The notes under the pieces were generated by a model. It did not search any database, had not been told where the DNA came from, and worked only from the letters and a program-made list of their open reading frames with translations. The position numbers were made by a program, and so were the translations under genes. Below are positions 6,441-6,723 of a stretch of DNA of 6,723 nt, one piece after another (within the stretch, counting starts at the first letter, position 1; each line of letters starts with the position of its first letter). Source of the DNA: Aquirhabdus sp. (GTDB lineage: Bacteria; Pseudomonadota; Gammaproteobacteria; Pseudomonadales; Moraxellaceae); NCBI GenBank assembly GCA_030150135.1, contig JASLGO010000107.1:1-6723 (forward strand), in the 5' to 3' direction.

Positions 6441-6723
6441 TTATTTCTTTAAGAAAGGTAACATCCGCGCCAAGGTCTCATCACGATCAATCACATAATG
6501 TTTTAATGCACCAGCAACATGTAATCCGACCAAAGCCGCCATGCCATACACCAAAATCTCATGCAACTCTTTTAATGTATTAGCAAGATCTGGATTTGGA
6601 GCAATCAATACAGGTAGCGGAACCAAGCCTAAATACACAACTGGAAAACCTGCCGCCAAACTATAAAAATAACCCGACAGTGGCGCTGCAAAAATCAGGA
6701 AATACAACAAATAATGCACAGCC
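6441..6723 (-). CDS. Cytochrome b561 family protein, C-terminal part (5' end outside window)
   Basis: The reading frame stays open to the window edge, so only the last 93 or so codons are present. The family consists of four-helix inner-membrane proteins with two b haems that pass electrons to or from quinones. The visible part begins in a membrane helix (VHYLLYFLIFAAPLSGYFYS), continues through a periplasmic-type loop with GLVPLPVLIAPNPDL, and ends in the last helix, LHEILVYGMAALVGLHVAGALKH, then DRDETLARML. The histidines at 6561-6563 and 6519-6521 are 14 residues apart, as are His137 and His151 of E. coli CybB, and are probable haem ligands. A further His sits at the start of the fragment. 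The GTG at 6717-6719 is an internal valine, not the start. It is the first visible gene of the operon with the two yceI genes. Confidence 0.9.
   Translation of the reverse strand, partial: AVHYLLYFLIFAAPLSGYFYSLAAGFPVVYLGLVPLPVLIAPNPDLANTLKELHEILVYGMAALVGLHVAGALKHYVIDRDETLARMLPFLKK

Overview
The window is a stretch of ordinary gammaproteobacterial chromosome. It looks most like the family Moraxellaceae (Acinetobacter and relatives). The basis is the close match of CarA, CarB and GreA to the gammaproteobacterial forms, the order carA-carB-greA, and the pairing of YceI-family genes with a cytochrome b561 gene. These comparisons are from memory, so the genus is an inference. I found no insertion sequence, CRISPR array, tRNA/rRNA gene or phage gene.

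Region 1 (1-4447, + strand) holds carA and carB, the two subunits of glutamine-dependent carbamoyl-phosphate synthetase. They are complete and separated by 3 bp. carA starts with TTG behind a strong ribosome binding site. The enzyme supplies carbamoyl phosphate for both pyrimidine and arginine synthesis. The operon promoter lies upstream of the window.

Region 2 (4448-5157) begins with two tandem hairpins in the 90-bp carB-greA gap, the second one large. greA, a transcript-cleavage factor for stalled RNA polymerase, follows on the + strand. After greA come an imperfect REP-like inverted repeat and a strong symmetric terminator, which ends both greA and the gene cluster facing it.

Region 3 (5158-6723, - strand) reads, in transcription order, cytochrome b561 (its 5' end is cut off by the window edge), a YceI-family protein without cysteines, then a second YceI-family protein with a cysteine pair. 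Both YceI proteins have signal peptides. The set looks like one envelope operon: a membrane b-type cytochrome with two periplasmic lipocalin-like proteins that probably bind an isoprenoid such as a quinone. Base composition in this cluster is visibly more AT-rich than in carAB.

No undescribed system is evident. The points most worth a second look are the hairpin leader just upstream of greA, the REP-like element beside the shared terminator, and the two dissimilar YceI paralogues next to cytochrome b561.
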